This document shows, piece after piece, positions 1-34,400 of a DNA stretch of 64,000 bases. The stretch is from Distichodus sexfasciatus. Its lineage: Eukaryota; Chordata; Actinopteri; Characiformes; Distichodontidae. Numbering within the stretch: the stretch's first letter is position 1; every line of letters starts with the position of its first letter. Location: contig JAVGVS010000190.1 of the NCBI GenBank assembly GCA_032718565.1, positions 287,017-351,016 on the forward strand, in the 5' to 3' direction. The translations under genes were made by a program, and so were the position numbers. A model generated the notes under the pieces. That model saw nothing but the letters and a program-made list of their open reading frames with translations. It did no database searches and had not been told where the DNA came from.

Positions 1-721
1 TCCAATCTGCATGCAACTGGTATCATTTGAATCCCAAGACACTCTTCTTTAATTATTATCGAGCACATTTTTAATTTAGGTCTTCATTTGGCTGTAATAT
101 GCAAATAAATGTGGTGGGCTTGGCATAGGACTGCAATGCCACACACTGAGTGTCATAGAAATCCGGTTCTGGGTGGGCTACAGCTTTGAAATTTGGCAGG
201 TAGGTCTGGCACCCTTCCCACTACTCAGGCAAAAAAAATTGCACCACTTGCCAGTTGGTGGCACTATAATAAGCTATTTTGCGTTTTGCCTAATAAGTTT
301 TGAAACGTAGCACCCTAGATAAAAGGATGAAACGTGTCATTTTTCAACGTCTGTCCACTTCGATTCGTCAAACACTGATAAAGCTGCAGACTGCATGGCC
401 CCCGTAATCACTGCTTGCAGTTATATTTCGATCTTATGTTGATGATAGTGATACGACAAAATTACAGAAATAGTTTAAATTTGTGTGGCAGGCAAACGTA
501 GCAGCGCATACGGTACGATACTTAGGAAACGCTGTCGGGATGGATGCATCTCCTGCCTTGTGAGGCGCCTCACTCTCACCAGTGATCAACAGTGTCATAT
601 TTATTTGTATTTGATGTTTCAAAGCCCAATTGTAGTGACAAAAGCATGGCAAAAGATTGTCTCCTGCTGGTAGTGGTAGTGAGTGCTGGCAGCATGTCTC
701 GAGTTGTATACCTGCGCATAT

Positions 722-1493
722 TAGGGATGCACGATGATATCGGAATCATATCAGAATCAGTCGTGTTATTTTTTTTTAAGTCATCGGCGTCAGAACGAAA
801 CTTAGATTTGCCCAATATTTCCAGACGATATTTGATGACGCGTTTATCGTATGTGTGAAAGGTAGCACTTGTGCCAGACATGTTCAAAGTCCGAGGTGGG
901 AGTTTTTGTCTTAAAATGTATGGCGTTATTTTGTGCCAAAATTCTGAGCATGCAGTGGAACATTTGTGAGCAAAATCTTTTGTCTTTACGCAATCAACTC
1001 TGCCTGCACTCGCTAAATTGTGCGTTTGTCTCACTTAGCGAATGTGAGCTCACACATAGGCTGCGTCCCGAGCCGCGTACTGCCACACTTAATAGTATGG
1101 TAGGTAAGGTGCTCTTTTCATACTTTTCTATGTGGTAGTATGCATCTCAGGAATTAGCCGGGGGTTGTAGCTTAACGGCTCTCTACACACTAGGTAGTGC
1201 ACATGGAGTCACACGCCCTGTTTGACTTGGTACACTACATAGGGCAGGAAGTGACTTTTTCTTAAAATGTTGTGCACTACGCTTGAAATGCGCCGTCCTC
1301 GCTCCACTGTGCTTTCATGCTGGCTCGACTTGGCACCGTGTTAGAAATGTAAGAACTATGGTGTCAATTTTGTGCCAAAATTCTGAGCCTGCAGTGGAAC
1401 TCTGCCTGCCTCGTTTACTGGCATCGGCAGATATAAGCATGAAAAACATCGGATGCCGGCATCGTTCGATAATTCCCATATAGTGCATCCATA
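722..1493. mobile_element. hAT-type non-autonomous element, family H1, copy 1
   Basis: The ends TAGGGATGCACGAT and (reverse) TATGGATGCACTAT are inverted repeats. The flanking octamers GCGCATAT and GTACATAT match at six of eight positions, fitting a decayed 8-bp target duplication. No transposase frame. Confidence 0.75.
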
Positions 1494-3039
1494 GTACATA
1501 TGTTATATTCATTACACAAAAAGTGAAATATTTCAAGCCCTTTTTTTGGATTTCTATATAAAAACTGCATATATTAAGGTTCACAGTTTTTACTTTAATT
1601 GCAAAAATAAGTTTACGTTTTTTCACAAAATTAAAATTTTTAGAGATGCACCAATATGTGAATCATTTATAACATTGGAACAGAGTTATAGTAAGAGTAA
1701 GGGCACATTTTTTCCGGCTACAAACGCTCAAAACCTCACCAGAGCGCTTTCTCTCAGCGCTCGTTGTTGCTAAATTACGAAAAGCACCATCGGGCACTTC
1801 CGTGTCCGTTCCTATTTCAACTGTTCCTGTTTCGTTGAGATCGCTAGTTTAGCCGTCAAGATGGAGAGAAATCGCATCTTAACATGAGTGGGACCGCTTG
1901 AAATAGATTCTTTGAGACGTAGAGATTGGGTGCATGAGAAACAACCGTGCAAGTAAACAGCTGGGAGAGCACCACGAAGAGCCACTGACGAGTGCAGCGC
2001 TGTTTTAAAAGTTGAACGGATTTCAACTTGAAGCGCTCCGAGCGCTGCGCCAAAAAACGTTTTCACCTGCGTTATTTTTAAGCTGAAGTCACTTAATGCT
2101 CTGAACGCTGAAGCTCATGGGATTTGTATTAAAAATAGGCGCTCCTGCAGGAAAAAAAAACACGTTTGGTGGACGCAGGCCCTAGCAGTCTTCAGCCATC
2201 TGAGACTAAATAGTTGTTTGTGTGGAGTATTGACACATTCAGAGAGTATGAGTGTGTTCCAACACGTGTTCAAACTCTATTCAACAATATTCCCAATGAG
2301 ACCTCTCTCTGCCTGATCTGCACTTTACTGGCTCCGTAAAACCGCACATTTGACACATTTGTGGCAAACTGCAGCAACGCTTTCATCCAGAAACGGCTTA
2401 AACGAAGACACACACACACACCCACACACACACACACAGAGGGACTTACATCAGAGGCTAAAAGTTCCACTGCATCTGTTTTAAACATTAACATGCACTT
2501 ATGAAACACACAAACAAATAATGAATATCAAAGCTTCACATGCTCACAGTGATGAAGACTACAACAGATATGAAAGAGAAAAACGTCCAGGTACGTTTTA
2601 CACAATCAGCCATAACATTATTATAGTATTGAGGAGGTGGTGGCTTTGTAGCTCCATATGCAACAAACTGTGACTGTGTGTTCTGACACGGCACCAGTAT
2701 TTACATCTTTTTAGCAATTTGAGCTGCAATTTGTTTTTCACAGTGTTGGGGAATAGTTCTCTAAAACTAGAGCTGCAGTTCCACAAGAAAACACCAATGT
2801 GACTGTTCATGTTTTGTAGCTTTGACATGAAAACTGACAGTAGAAAGACTTTGATTAAAATGCATTAATGGGGAAAGAACGAGGGATGATAAACACAAGA
2901 AAAAGATAAGTGCTGATGGAAAGAGATGTGTGAGATGTGTGTTCAGTGAAGTGGCATAAGAACCGTGTTGACACGGTCGTGTGAAAACAGGTGAAGGAAA
3001 GCTTTCGAGTCTCAAATCTCTTGTATTCTTAATGGGAGA

Positions 3040-3521
3040 AAACGAATGGTTCCGTGTACTGAATCGTGAATTGATTTATGAATTGTGAATAGATTTTGAA
3101 TCGAAACGTGAGTCTAAGAAACAAATTAATCTGTGTATATAATCGTGAATCATTTAAAAATCATGAATGGCTTATGAATCGTGAATTGCTTTTGAATCGA
3201 ATCGTGAGCCCAAGAAACAAATTCATCTGTGTATTAAATGGTGAATTGTTTATGAATCGTGAATCGCCTATGAATTATAAATTGATTTTGAACCGAATTG
3301 TGAGCCCAAAAAACAAATTCATCTGTCTATCGAATCGTTTATGAATCGTGAAACGCTTATGAATCGTGAATTGATTTTGAATCAAATCGTGAGCTTAAGG
3401 AAACAAATTCATCTGTGTATCGAAGAGTGAATCGTTTATGAATTGTGAATCAATTCTGAATCGAATCGTGAGCCCAAGAATTGGAATCGAATTGTGAGAT
3501 TTTATGAATCGTGCACCCCTA
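3040..3521. repeat. tandem array of 80-96 bp units
   Basis: Units marked by GTGAGCCCAAGAAACAAATT start at 3108, 3204, 3300, 3389 and 3468, with many GAATCGTGAAT blocks. The array ends in GTGCACCCCTA, the end of a hAT-type element like 34990-35279, so it looks like an internal expansion of such an element. Confidence 0.8.
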
Positions 3522-3666
3522 GTTTACAACATGAGGCTCTGAGTAGTGAGAAGTTTAATCCATATCAGGGTGTGTGTGTGTGTGTGTGTAAGCAGCTCTG
3601 GACAGCAGGATGAGAAAGTAAAGCGTGATCAATGTGAGAAGTGATATTTGAGAAACTTGAGAAACT

Positions 3667-3667
<1 letters not shown>

Positions 3668-3707
<40 letters not shown>

Positions 3708-3708
3708 G
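3668..3708. repeat. (TC)n(AC)n compound microsatellite
   Basis: TC and AC dinucleotide runs in direct succession; a (GT)n run is nearby at 3570-3589. Confidence 0.95.
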
Positions 3709-4736
3709 TGACGACGGCAGACAGCAGTAAAGCTTACAGACATGGGGCTCGTACAATTTGCATGGGAGGTGCAGGAGCAGCAACCTAAAACAGCAGCAAA
3801 GAAAATTGCAACCAAAATTACAAATAACTCCAACAGGCGTCCTCCAGTGCAGTATAAACAAGAGCTGGAATAAAGAGAATTTTTCTCGTAATAGTTGAAA
3901 TGCACACGTCACGAAAGTGAAAATATTTCAGTGAAAATGTTTGTGACACTCTTGTATTGAAGAAGAGATTCCGGCACACGTAGATTTAAGCGGTGCTGAC
4001 GCTCTTGCTCGAGAATGTTAATGAGTCACTGCTGTTATTCAGCGGCTTCATGCGCTGTGTGTGAGACGGCCAAGTTACTCACCCCGTCCCCTGCAGAACC
4101 GCCTGAGCAATGCACGATTAAAAAAGAGAACGGCAGGGACGGAGACAGGGACAGAAGGAAAAATCATCAGGTTACGGGTGAAAAAAGCTGAGAGGAAGAC
4201 TTGAGAAGGTGCAAAAAATCAGGAAGTGAAACAGGAAGTGCATTTTTTTTAATCACAAAAAAGGTCATTTGATTTTTATAATTAAATAAAATGTTATTAA
4301 AATTAAATAAAAAATGTTAACCTCAATAAAGCTTGAAATATAAAAGGCTTCACTTTATGTGTAATGATATGATAGTATAGCATATATATTTACTTATAAA
4401 TATTGTAACTTTACAAATAGTGTTACTGGCTTGCAGAGTTTTTATTATGCAGAGACATTCTACAGCTTAGCAACAATGTTAGTGCCAGGCGGAAACACTT
4501 CTTTATCAATTTGAATTCCATCTGGATACAGAATTAAGTTATTTGATAACAAATAACGCATTTTCTATATTTATTTCTTCCTATTGACTACTCTCTAACG
4601 TAAGAAAATGGAAAAGAAATATTTTCTGATTAATTGAAAATGAAGAAATACTGAAGTTTTGAGCTCATTTATTTGGTCTATTAAATGAGCTGCTTTTGGC
4701 GTTTCTGAGAGAGAACTACATTTCCCACAATGAACA

Positions 4737-5009
4737 GGGGCAGTTGGTGGCGTAACGGTAGGGTGTTCACCCCGTGATCAGAAGGTCGCAGGTTCGAATC
4801 CAGAACCGGTAAAGTTACCACTGAGGTACTCATGAGCAAGGTACCGTCCCCAAGCACTGCTCCCTGGGCGCTGCCTTATAGCTGCCCACTGCTCCTTCAC
4901 AGATGGGTCAAATGCAGAGGTCACATGTGGTTGTGGTGCACTGTGTGCCGTGCTGTGGTGTTTTCACAAAGACAAATACTCACTTACTTTCACTTTTTTC
5001 TTTTTCACT
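4737..5009 (+). mobile_element. tRNA-derived SINE, CACTTTC-tail family, full copy
   Basis: tRNA-like head with A box TGGCGTAACGGTAGGGTG and B box GGTTCGAATCC, a body with GTACTCATGAGCAAGGTACC, ATGGGTCAAATGCAGAGGTC and GTTGTGGTGCACTGTGTG, and a CTTACTTTCAC tail. It serves as the reference copy for the other members listed. Confidence 0.85.
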
Positions 5010-5340
5010 ACTCGGAGCCACATCCCAATAACGCGATGAACAACCTTGTGGTGGACTTCTAACAAATTTTATGGAAAACTTATGCACCTGGCAAATTTGT
5101 CACCAAAAGTTCACTACAAGTTTGTCATTACTGGCTAATTGTTTTGGTAAATCACTGACTAATACATTTACCACTAGTACCAATTTGTCATTGTTGATAG
5201 AACATTGCCGCAAGTTTGCCACTATTGGCCGGCGATGGCAAACTCCACTGTTTAACCACAAATTAACCACAAGCTTGCCGCAAAGATTTAGTTTTTGTAA
5301 GAGAAGCAACTTTTTTCATAATAATCTCATTTTCTAAAAT

Positions 5341-5985
5341 GTGACCCTCCATGGTAAAACCAGTCGCTTGTCGCAAATTTTCAAAATTGAGTTATGTTTT
5401 CATGAAAGGGCATAAATCAAGCTTCAAAACGATACCTATATGGAATTAATCTGACGACATATGACTGAGATATCAACATTCAAATGAGTCAGGTTTCTCC
5501 TGTCACGCCAAGTGAGAAACGGAGAAATCTGCCTTTGAAGTTGACTATCGCCGTAGTTCTCACAGACGCTTGGTGCGGTAGCAACTACGTTTGCATTTAC
5601 GGTAGCCTACGCTGCATTCACAGCCACACGGATAGCCTACCTGCGTTAGGTTAACTGAACTCGGGAGACGGAGATGGATTCCGGAGAAATATCTTCACGC
5701 TAGTCAACCAGTGGATTTACCGTAAATATTGAAGTAGAGCGGTCAAAACAGAAACTTTTAACATTCTGCTGGAATTGAATTCCTCACCTCAAGAAAGTCA
5801 CGTTTTTAGGATGAAAAGGGTAAGTTTTTCAGCCAAATTTATTCACAACAGTACAGTATAGACCTTTCACTGTTTCAAAACACTAAAAACAAAAAATCCA
5901 CAATTTTACCCCACGCAACATAAACGGTCATTTTACTCGGAAACCTCCGTTGCGACAAGCGACTGGTTTTGCTGTGGAGGGTCAC
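5341..5985. mobile_element. long-TIR DNA element M1, copy 1 (645 bp)
   Basis: The ends are inverted repeats of about 36 bp: GTGACCCTCCATGGTAAAAC at the left and GTGACCCTCCACAGCAAAAC (reverse) at the right, then CAGTCGCTTGTCGCAA in both. AAAT flanks it on each side. No coding frame, so non-autonomous. The superfamily is not clear to me. Confidence 0.88.
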
Positions 5986-6237
5986 AAATGCTCTAGTACT
6001 TCTAAAACTTTAGGAACGTTCACTAAAACCATTCACGATGACCCATAGTTACCATTAGAAGAGGATTTGTGTTGGATTAGTTTGTGCAGTTGTTAAACTT
6101 TCTGAAAAGAGGAGAGGCAGATAAACGTGGTAGATGTAAAGAAAGGTTCAGGTGGTAGGAGGGAGAGACAGACACAGACGCAAAGCGTGAAGCAACACAC
6201 AAACTCATATACGGAATAGTTGAAAATCATTCAGTTA

Positions 6238-6966
6238 GGCCTCGTCCACACGGTTGCTTTTCTGGCGTTCAGGTGAGCGCGGACTGAACGCTGATCGTTT
6301 TCTGTTCATTGGAGCGAAGCCGAGCGTCCACATGGGTGTCACCTGCGCGTTTGGATGGCATCAAATAAACACTGCCTGCAATGTTTTCTTGGCGTCAATC
6401 TGTGCCGAAATCCCGACGAACGCACAGAAAACGTTGCTATTGCGTTGACATGGCGCTGGGGTGACGTTCTGGAGGAACGAATATGTCCCATGATTCCAAA
6501 AGTGTTCTGATGTGGGAAATGCGGAAAAAAACACGTTTTGAAAATGTCAGAGGAGATTGATGCAGCCCAGCTGGTGCAGGAAGTGGAGCAGAGCGCAGTG
6601 CTATGAGACGTCTCTTAATCAGAATACAGTGAGTGTGAGGGTGAAGCCGGTATCGGCGACGATGATTTCTCTTCTCCCGTCCGCGTGGCCGTATCAGGAG
6701 GAGATTTAACAGAAGAAAGTCGAGGTTTTAATGAAGCATAAGGATCCATTTTTCATCAACTCAATGCAGAATTATCTACAAAGACGAGCTACAGATAAAC
6801 ACTTTGAACAGTCTGATTACAGCCTGATTACTACAAACTGGGCTGCAGGTTGATGCTAAACAGCGCCAAAGCAACGCCAATGTAACGCCTCACTGAAGTC
6901 AATCAAGCGCAGCTACAGAACTCAACAAAAACAGGTAGGGCGTTCTGAGAGCGTGTGGACGAGGCC
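6238..6966. mobile_element. TIR element ending GGCCTCGTCCACACG (729 bp)
   Basis: A perfect 15-bp terminal inverted repeat, GGCCTCGTCCACACG, lies at both ends inside TA dinucleotides. Internal sequence is non-coding. A TA target is compatible with Tc1/mariner-like or related transposases. Confidence 0.75.
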
Positions 6967-7082
6967 TAAGAGATCAGCAGTTAAAATCAAACATAAAGAG
7001 AAACAAAAAACGTCAACCTAATATAAGATTAGCTGTAGATCTAGAGTCTAAACACACACACTATTCTAATGTCGCAACTCAC

Positions 7083-28400
<21,318 letters not shown>

Positions 28401-29184
28401 CTGTAAAGCAGGTTTAAGAGTAAATGTGTTAATACTCCACACACAATGTAAAAAAAATCCTGCTGGTGGAGCTTACATTTTTGCTAGCTTAAAGTTTCAG
28501 TAAATACTAATTATAAGTCTATTTTTAGTAAGAAGTTCATGTTTCGTGTTTCACTTAGAACTTTACAATATACTTGAATGTTATATCCGATTTATGTGTA
28601 AGACCGTTTTTGCAGCTTAAGAGACGCAACCATTAGTACACCCCCGGGGACTTAAGGGGCATTTTAAAAAACATTTTTGAAATAAAATCCCACTCACCAC
28701 ACCTTTGAAAGATGTTTTACACTGTGTGTGAATGAGAGGAGACTGAGACAGAGGTAAACAGAAAAGAAAGAAGCTCTTCAACGTTAAACTTTGATATAAT
28801 CAGAATCTTGAGCAAAAAACGCCACGCGCACCTAGCAGACACATTTACGGCACAGTCTGTGACGTCACTGATTTCAATAATACAAGATTAGAATTGCTGC
28901 AAAAATTCAAATTCTTGAATGTATAATATATACTATTACTTTCAGTCAAAAGCAAAAAGTGTTTACTTTACATCACCAAATCGCCTCAGAGTGTTTAAGC
29001 CCCTTTTTACAGTGTGGCAGAAAACAGAAATTACACCACAAAAGCACTAATAGAATAACGTCAGTTTTCACAAAATTTGTCAACACAATTCCTGACACAA
29101 TATGCATTTAATTAGCACCGTGAGATATGTTTGAGCCGTTTTTAATGATCTGTTTTGTCCTATTGCTATGTTACCTAAAGTTAC

Positions 29185-29410
29185 CTCGTCCTCGGAGATA
29201 AATGCCGTGACAGGCGTAAGATCCTCTAGTCTACCGGAGCTGGGTCACTGCTCCATCAGACCGAATGTGCGTTTATTCTTCCTCTTTGTTGCCTCCGACA
29301 GAGTTTTAAAAAATGTCATACAGGCAAATAAATCGTCTTCTCGTCGACTTGCTTTTCTCTTTCTCCTCAGTTGTGCTCTTCGATGAACTTAAGCTTGACT
29401 ACTGACAGAT
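29185..29410 (-). other. candidate non-coding first exon of dnm3
   Basis: On the minus strand a CpG-bearing stretch with an NRF1-like site just upstream ends in GACGAG|GTAACT, a usable donor at 29185. Joined to the acceptor at 28401 it leaves a stop (TAG) in the dynamin frame and no in-frame ATG before MQELIPL, as a 5' UTR exon would. There is a short upstream ORF. The start of transcription cannot be seen. Confidence 0.3.
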
Positions 29411-29423
29411 CGCGCCCCCCTCC

Positions 29424-29435
29424 TGCGCATGCGCC
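29424..29435. promoter_or_regulatory. NRF1-type motif
   Basis: TGCGCATGCGCC fits the NRF1 consensus (palindromic GCGCATGCGC core) inside a short GC-rich island (29409-29450) in an AT-rich setting. It lies about 1 kb upstream of the first dnm3 coding exon. It is a reasonable promoter mark for dnm3; a plus-strand transcript is not excluded. Confidence 0.4.
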
Positions 29436-31194
29436 CTCGACAAAGCGCCACTCCTCAGGGGAAAAACTTCTTGTTTCTTTAAACTTATAATTTTTCCTAA
29501 CCCTATTCCGCCATTTGTATTCTCACCACATGTTTCAGGTTCAGGAATATGAATTTTAGAATATTAAAGTTTCATTAAAGCCAAAGTCCGTCCTCGAAGT
29601 CCGGTGTGTCGCGCTGGATTCATATAGTAAAAATAACACGGCGGCTGTCTGTAGGGTTGCCAAGTTGAGAATTTTTACTCAATAATGAAGAACTTTGAAA
29701 AAAAAAAAAAAAATCTTATTAAAACACATTTTAATAACAGGGTTATGAAGATGGACAGTCAAAAAAAGGGTTCAGATGTACACATTTAATATTGGGATAT
29801 TTTCACGTTTTTATAAACTTCTGTCCTTGCTGTGGTGCATTCATAATAACCATCACTTTTTTACAATAAGTCACCAAATTAAATACATTAGTGACTCAAG
29901 TTGTAAATGACAAGTTTCATCACTATTCGATAATATATCGATTCAATGGACAACAATTCGATGTCTGCCGATATCTTAAAGTCTCTTAAGATACGATTTT
30001 AAACGGTTCAGTTCAGCCAGTGATTGATATGTGACTATCATATGCATAGTTGCATTTTTTTTTTGCGTTGGTGTAACACGTGCAAATATACACTTGCTAT
30101 TTTTAAGCAAAGTGATGTTAATTACATATAATGAATTTGTAAATATTGGCAGAATCTATAATGAGCATATGTCACACCTGGAGAAAGTTTGTGAGACGAC
30201 TGTAAAGCACTTGAATAAATGTGTCTGCATGTTTGGAAAATAATATTAAAGCGTAATCATGAGAGTGTCTGGTTTTCTTTTTTGCAGAGAGTAAAGATGC
30301 AGGACATTTGGGTTAACTACACATAACTGCCTTAACTGCCTTGGCAGCGTGTGTTACTGAACATTAATGCACATAATACTGGTGTTATTTTCTCCATTTG
30401 ACAGCTGTTACAATATCTGCAAATTATAGAACTCCTCACCATAGTAAACTTAGACACTATAAAGATACAGTTTCATTTATTTTTGTCTGTTTAAAGATTT
30501 CATATCCGGCTGCTGCAGATCATACGCACATTTAATGCAAAAAGATAATTCCAGGACCAAAATTGTCGTTTGAATTCCGCATGTAACTATATTGCACAGT
30601 CTCCTTTTCAACCTCTAGTTTAGAGGGGTTTTTTAATATATACACACATATATATGTTTTTTTTTGTTTTTTGGTTTTTTTTGCTCACTCTATGTGCCTT
30701 TGCGCTGCAGAAACTGGAGCCATGTCATCTCGTCTCTATATATACATCTATATAGTAGAGATGACAAAGTTTACCTTGATTTTTTTTTGTGCAACACAGA
30801 CAGTCATTATCCACAACAACCATATAGAGGTCAGTTTTGGACATCTTGGAGAGGTCACTTGTGACATTTTTGATTCCAAAGACCAGTGTGCTAATACAAA
30901 GTTTAAAAATCTATGAACTACTGCATGCAACATAATACTAAGGCTTGAGTAACATGCATTTACCTCCTGCACTGTGTCTCAATTTAGATATAAATTAATA
31001 CAACAGTATGAATTATATTAATACAATTACAAAAGATGTAGAAATAAAAGTGTATACACTGAGCATGTTCTCAAAGAAAATACTTTTACTAAAACCCAGC
31101 TTCCATGCACTGAGACAGGAAAATCATCCATGATCTTTGCATCTCAAATTATTGTCCTTATTGGTACATACATTTTTTGGTGCATACATTAACA

Positions 31195-31487
31195 TCAAGC
31201 TATCCGCAGATCCTTTAGCATGGCAGAAATGTCTATCTGAGGGCTACAGGGGGCATTCCTCTCTTTTTTCTGCAGCACCTCCTGTAGGCTTTTGGCTGCC
31301 TTCTGCAGTTCCGGTGAGATGGTACAGGGTTTCTCCCCGTCTCCCCCTCCCCTGGAACACAGCAGCACCTCGTTGACTTCTCCCTCGATGGGTCGAGAGA
31401 ACACACTCCGAAACACGGATTGCACACGCTCCAAAACTGACTGCCTCAGGGCTGAGTCACGACACACCAGGTTCAACATAAACACTC
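31195..31487 (-). CDS. mettl13: mettl13 exon 8 with stop codon
   Basis: 293 bp, residues 606-702 and [33 protein letters not shown] and [12 protein letters not shown] give the C-terminus. Acceptor CGCTCTCAG. Confidence 0.95.
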
Positions 31488-34400
31488 CTGAGAGCGAGGG
31501 GATGGAGAGAAGAACAAGAGAGGTGATAAAGTTGAGCACTGTAGAGCAGAACCAATGCACGTCACAAAAATTATTAAAATTCCTAAACAATAACTGTAAA
31601 AATGTCATTGTAGATTTACAGTATAATACTGCTTGTAGAGTTACTAGCTACTTTTGGTTTTTCTACAGCAAGCGCACCATGTTTTATATTAACAGCAAAA
31701 TATCATAATTACAAACACAGTATGACAGTGTAAAACTTTGATATTTACAGTAGTACTGTATTTTTACAGCATTAGCTATGTTGCCTATTGCAAATATTTG
31801 TCTCTTTTTAGAAGCAATGTTTTAATACTTTTGCATACTTGAATGAAGAAAAGAACTTCATATTAAAACACTTGTTTTTTGGGAATATTCCAATTAATTC
31901 AGTTTCTTTACATGATTATGTTTAATAAACAGTTATTTGTTTTTTGCACTTGTAACTCACTGACAAGGTTTGTACTGTAAATACACTGAACTGGCATCAT
32001 TTTTGTAATGTTCTAATGTCTAACTAAAAATCATTGCAATAATTGTCACCTGCAAGATTAAGCCAATTAGAGGTTCTGAATATCAGTTACGATTAATTTT
32101 CAATTAACTGTCCAGCCCTAAAGGAAATAACTGTAAATTTATAGCAACCGTTGAGAGCAAAGCAGACGCTCTACCTCGAGGGGTTAAAAGCCGATGAACT
32201 TTCTCCAGCAGTGCTGTTTCTACAAAGGCAGGTGGAGGGCAGCTCATTCCCAGGGTGGGGTCCTTGCTGTCAACATCGAACATGATGACATCACAGGAAT
32301 GTTCACCTATAAATAGTCAGCAGCAGGAATGGTGAGACGAGTTGGGTGGGGAGCAGTGGATCTCATTGCAGGCATAGCGGACTCCACTGTCTAACTTCAA
32401 ATGTATATAAAAAGGTTTTACACTGCTACAGAAGAGCTTCTATACAGAAGTTAGTAAGGATGAAGCTAACTGCATGTCTTTTTCTGCAAAATCATACAAT
32501 TAGAATAACTTGCATTACTTTTTGGTTTTATGTTGCTGTATTAAGCATTGAAATGTTACATCAAAACATATTTATTTAAGGGTTAGAACTTTGCATTGCA
32601 CCATTTAAAAAACGATTCTGCTAAAGACATTATAATTGATACTTTTTTACTTTGTTCTTTATAATGAGTTGAGTGCAAACCTTTAATTCTGGTACACTGC
32701 ATGCGCTGAGGTTTATGCCTTTGAATAGGTATAATATTTTCCAGACAGAGTACAAGTGCTTGCATTTTTATACATATGTATGAAGAACCGACAGGAGTAC
32801 TTAAAGTGTATGGCTACTTACTTATGAGTACTTTATGCCATTAAGAAAATAACAATAATTTAATTGAATGATCTAATCTAATAATCTAATTTGACATAAC
32901 AAAACAAGAGAATTGGTCTGGACCATTTACAGTTTTCACAGTGTGCGTTGCCAAAGAGTTTACAAAAGCTGCCAGTCTAACAATTTTCTTTACAGTGCAA
33001 TGAACTGGTTTTACTTTTTGCATTGTTTGGTACAATCTAAATATCAACAAGAGTGCACAACTGGACATCAAAAAGATGAAACAGCCGCTGTGAGTGTTCC
33101 CAGGTTGTTCCAGGTCTCTGTAATAAGTAACTCTGGACATTTCTGCAAACTGGCGTAAACATATCTAAATCTTAAGAGCTGATACATCCTCACAGTATGT
33201 GGCCAATGTTCTCACCCTGGCTGGCGAGCGTGTTGATGTGTTCCAATCCGTCTCCCAGCACAACCTTCAGCCTGTCGTCCGTTTGGAATCCAAACCAGGT
33301 CTCCGCTACCTGCAGCACGGCCGGGTCCAGCTCCACCACCTCCACCCGCGCCCCGGGCACGAAGTCCCGCACAAACTGGGGCAGAGCTCCACCGCCCAAG
33401 CCCACCACCAGGATCGACACCTGACCATCTGTTAAACACACACACACACCTCATCTGACTTTGATGCAATGGAAACAACTTGAATTCATCGTAACCATGT
33501 GACAAAATGTTCAATATTAACAAATATTTGCTTTATTTGGGCCTTTCACACAGGCACAAGTCTATATCAAAGACACACACTCAAGTGTATATCTCAAAAC
33601 TAATCGGTGTCATGAAAAGGTAGTTTTTCCCAGGTTTCAGTATGATAAACCTCTGCACTAGGGATTCACAATATGGGAATTATTGGCCGATGCCGATATC
33701 TGATGTTTTTAATGCGTATATCTGCTGATACCGATAATTGGTTGAGCGCAGGCAGAGTTCAGCTCAAAAAGACAAGATATTTTGCTCGCTAAAGTCCCAC
33801 TGCACGCTCAACATTTTGGTACGTAGTGCACAACATTTTAGAAAGAAAGTCACTTCCCGCCCTATGTGGTGTACAGAGTCAAATGTGGCATGTGTGACAC
33901 TCCATATACACTACCTACTGCGTAGAGAGCGTTTAAACTACAACCCTGGCTATTTCCTGAGATGCATACTACCACATAGAAAAGTATGATAAGAGCGCCT
34001 TACCTACCATATTATTAGGTGTGGCAGTACGCAGCTCGAAACACAGACCATTTGCGTGTTCACATTTGATAAGTGAGGCAAACACAATTTAGTTGGTTAA
34101 AAAATTCAGTTCAGCGCGTAAAGACGAGATTTTGTTCACGAACATTCCACGGTGTGCTCAGAATTTACCTCACAAAATAATGCCAGAAGGTACGAGCCGT
34201 ATAAAATCCTACCTCGGACGTTGGACATGCCTGGTTTAAGCAAGACATTTCCAACATACAGTAAATGCATCATAAAACATCAGCTGAAAATATCAGGCAA
34301 ATCTAAGCATCGGTCCGACGCCAATGACTTAAACACAATTACCTGTTAATTCTGATATGATTCCGATATTATCGTGCATCCCTAATCTGCACTGGGGGTA

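Larger units (their letters stand above)
1..7082 (-). other. dnm3: dnm3 intron 13 (part), repeat-filled
   Basis: No exon recognised. Contents in order: a hAT-type element at 722-1493; (CA)n at 2408-2440; an array of 80-96 bp units at 3040-3521; (GT)n and (TC)n(AC)n at 3570-3706; a tRNA-SINE at 4737-5009; a long-TIR element at 5341-5985; and a TIR element at 6238-6966. The ORFs here are short and lack domain features. Confidence 0.75.
28401..31194. other. intergenic region between mettl13 and dnm3
   Basis: Holds the GC-rich NRF1-type island near 29.4 kb, fragments of hAT-like sequence around 29930-30010 (ATATATCGATTCAATGGAC), and a short hairpin at 30727-30762. No protein gene recognised. Confidence 0.6.

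Noticed and set aside
3040..3521. CRISPR-like regular array
   Set aside because: Units are 80-96 bp without a constant short repeat and unique spacers, the genome is vertebrate, and the array ends in a transposon terminus.
4080..4100. Possible micro-exon of dnm3 (minus strand CTGCAG GGGACGGG GTGAGT)
   Set aside because: Eight bases do not keep the frame after exon 13, and the encoded residues do not match the known optional insert before the PH domain.
1..7082. miR-199/miR-214 and DNM3 antisense RNA expected within dnm3
   Set aside because: In mammals they lie in an intron further downstream than the exons found here; I saw no matching hairpin in this part.
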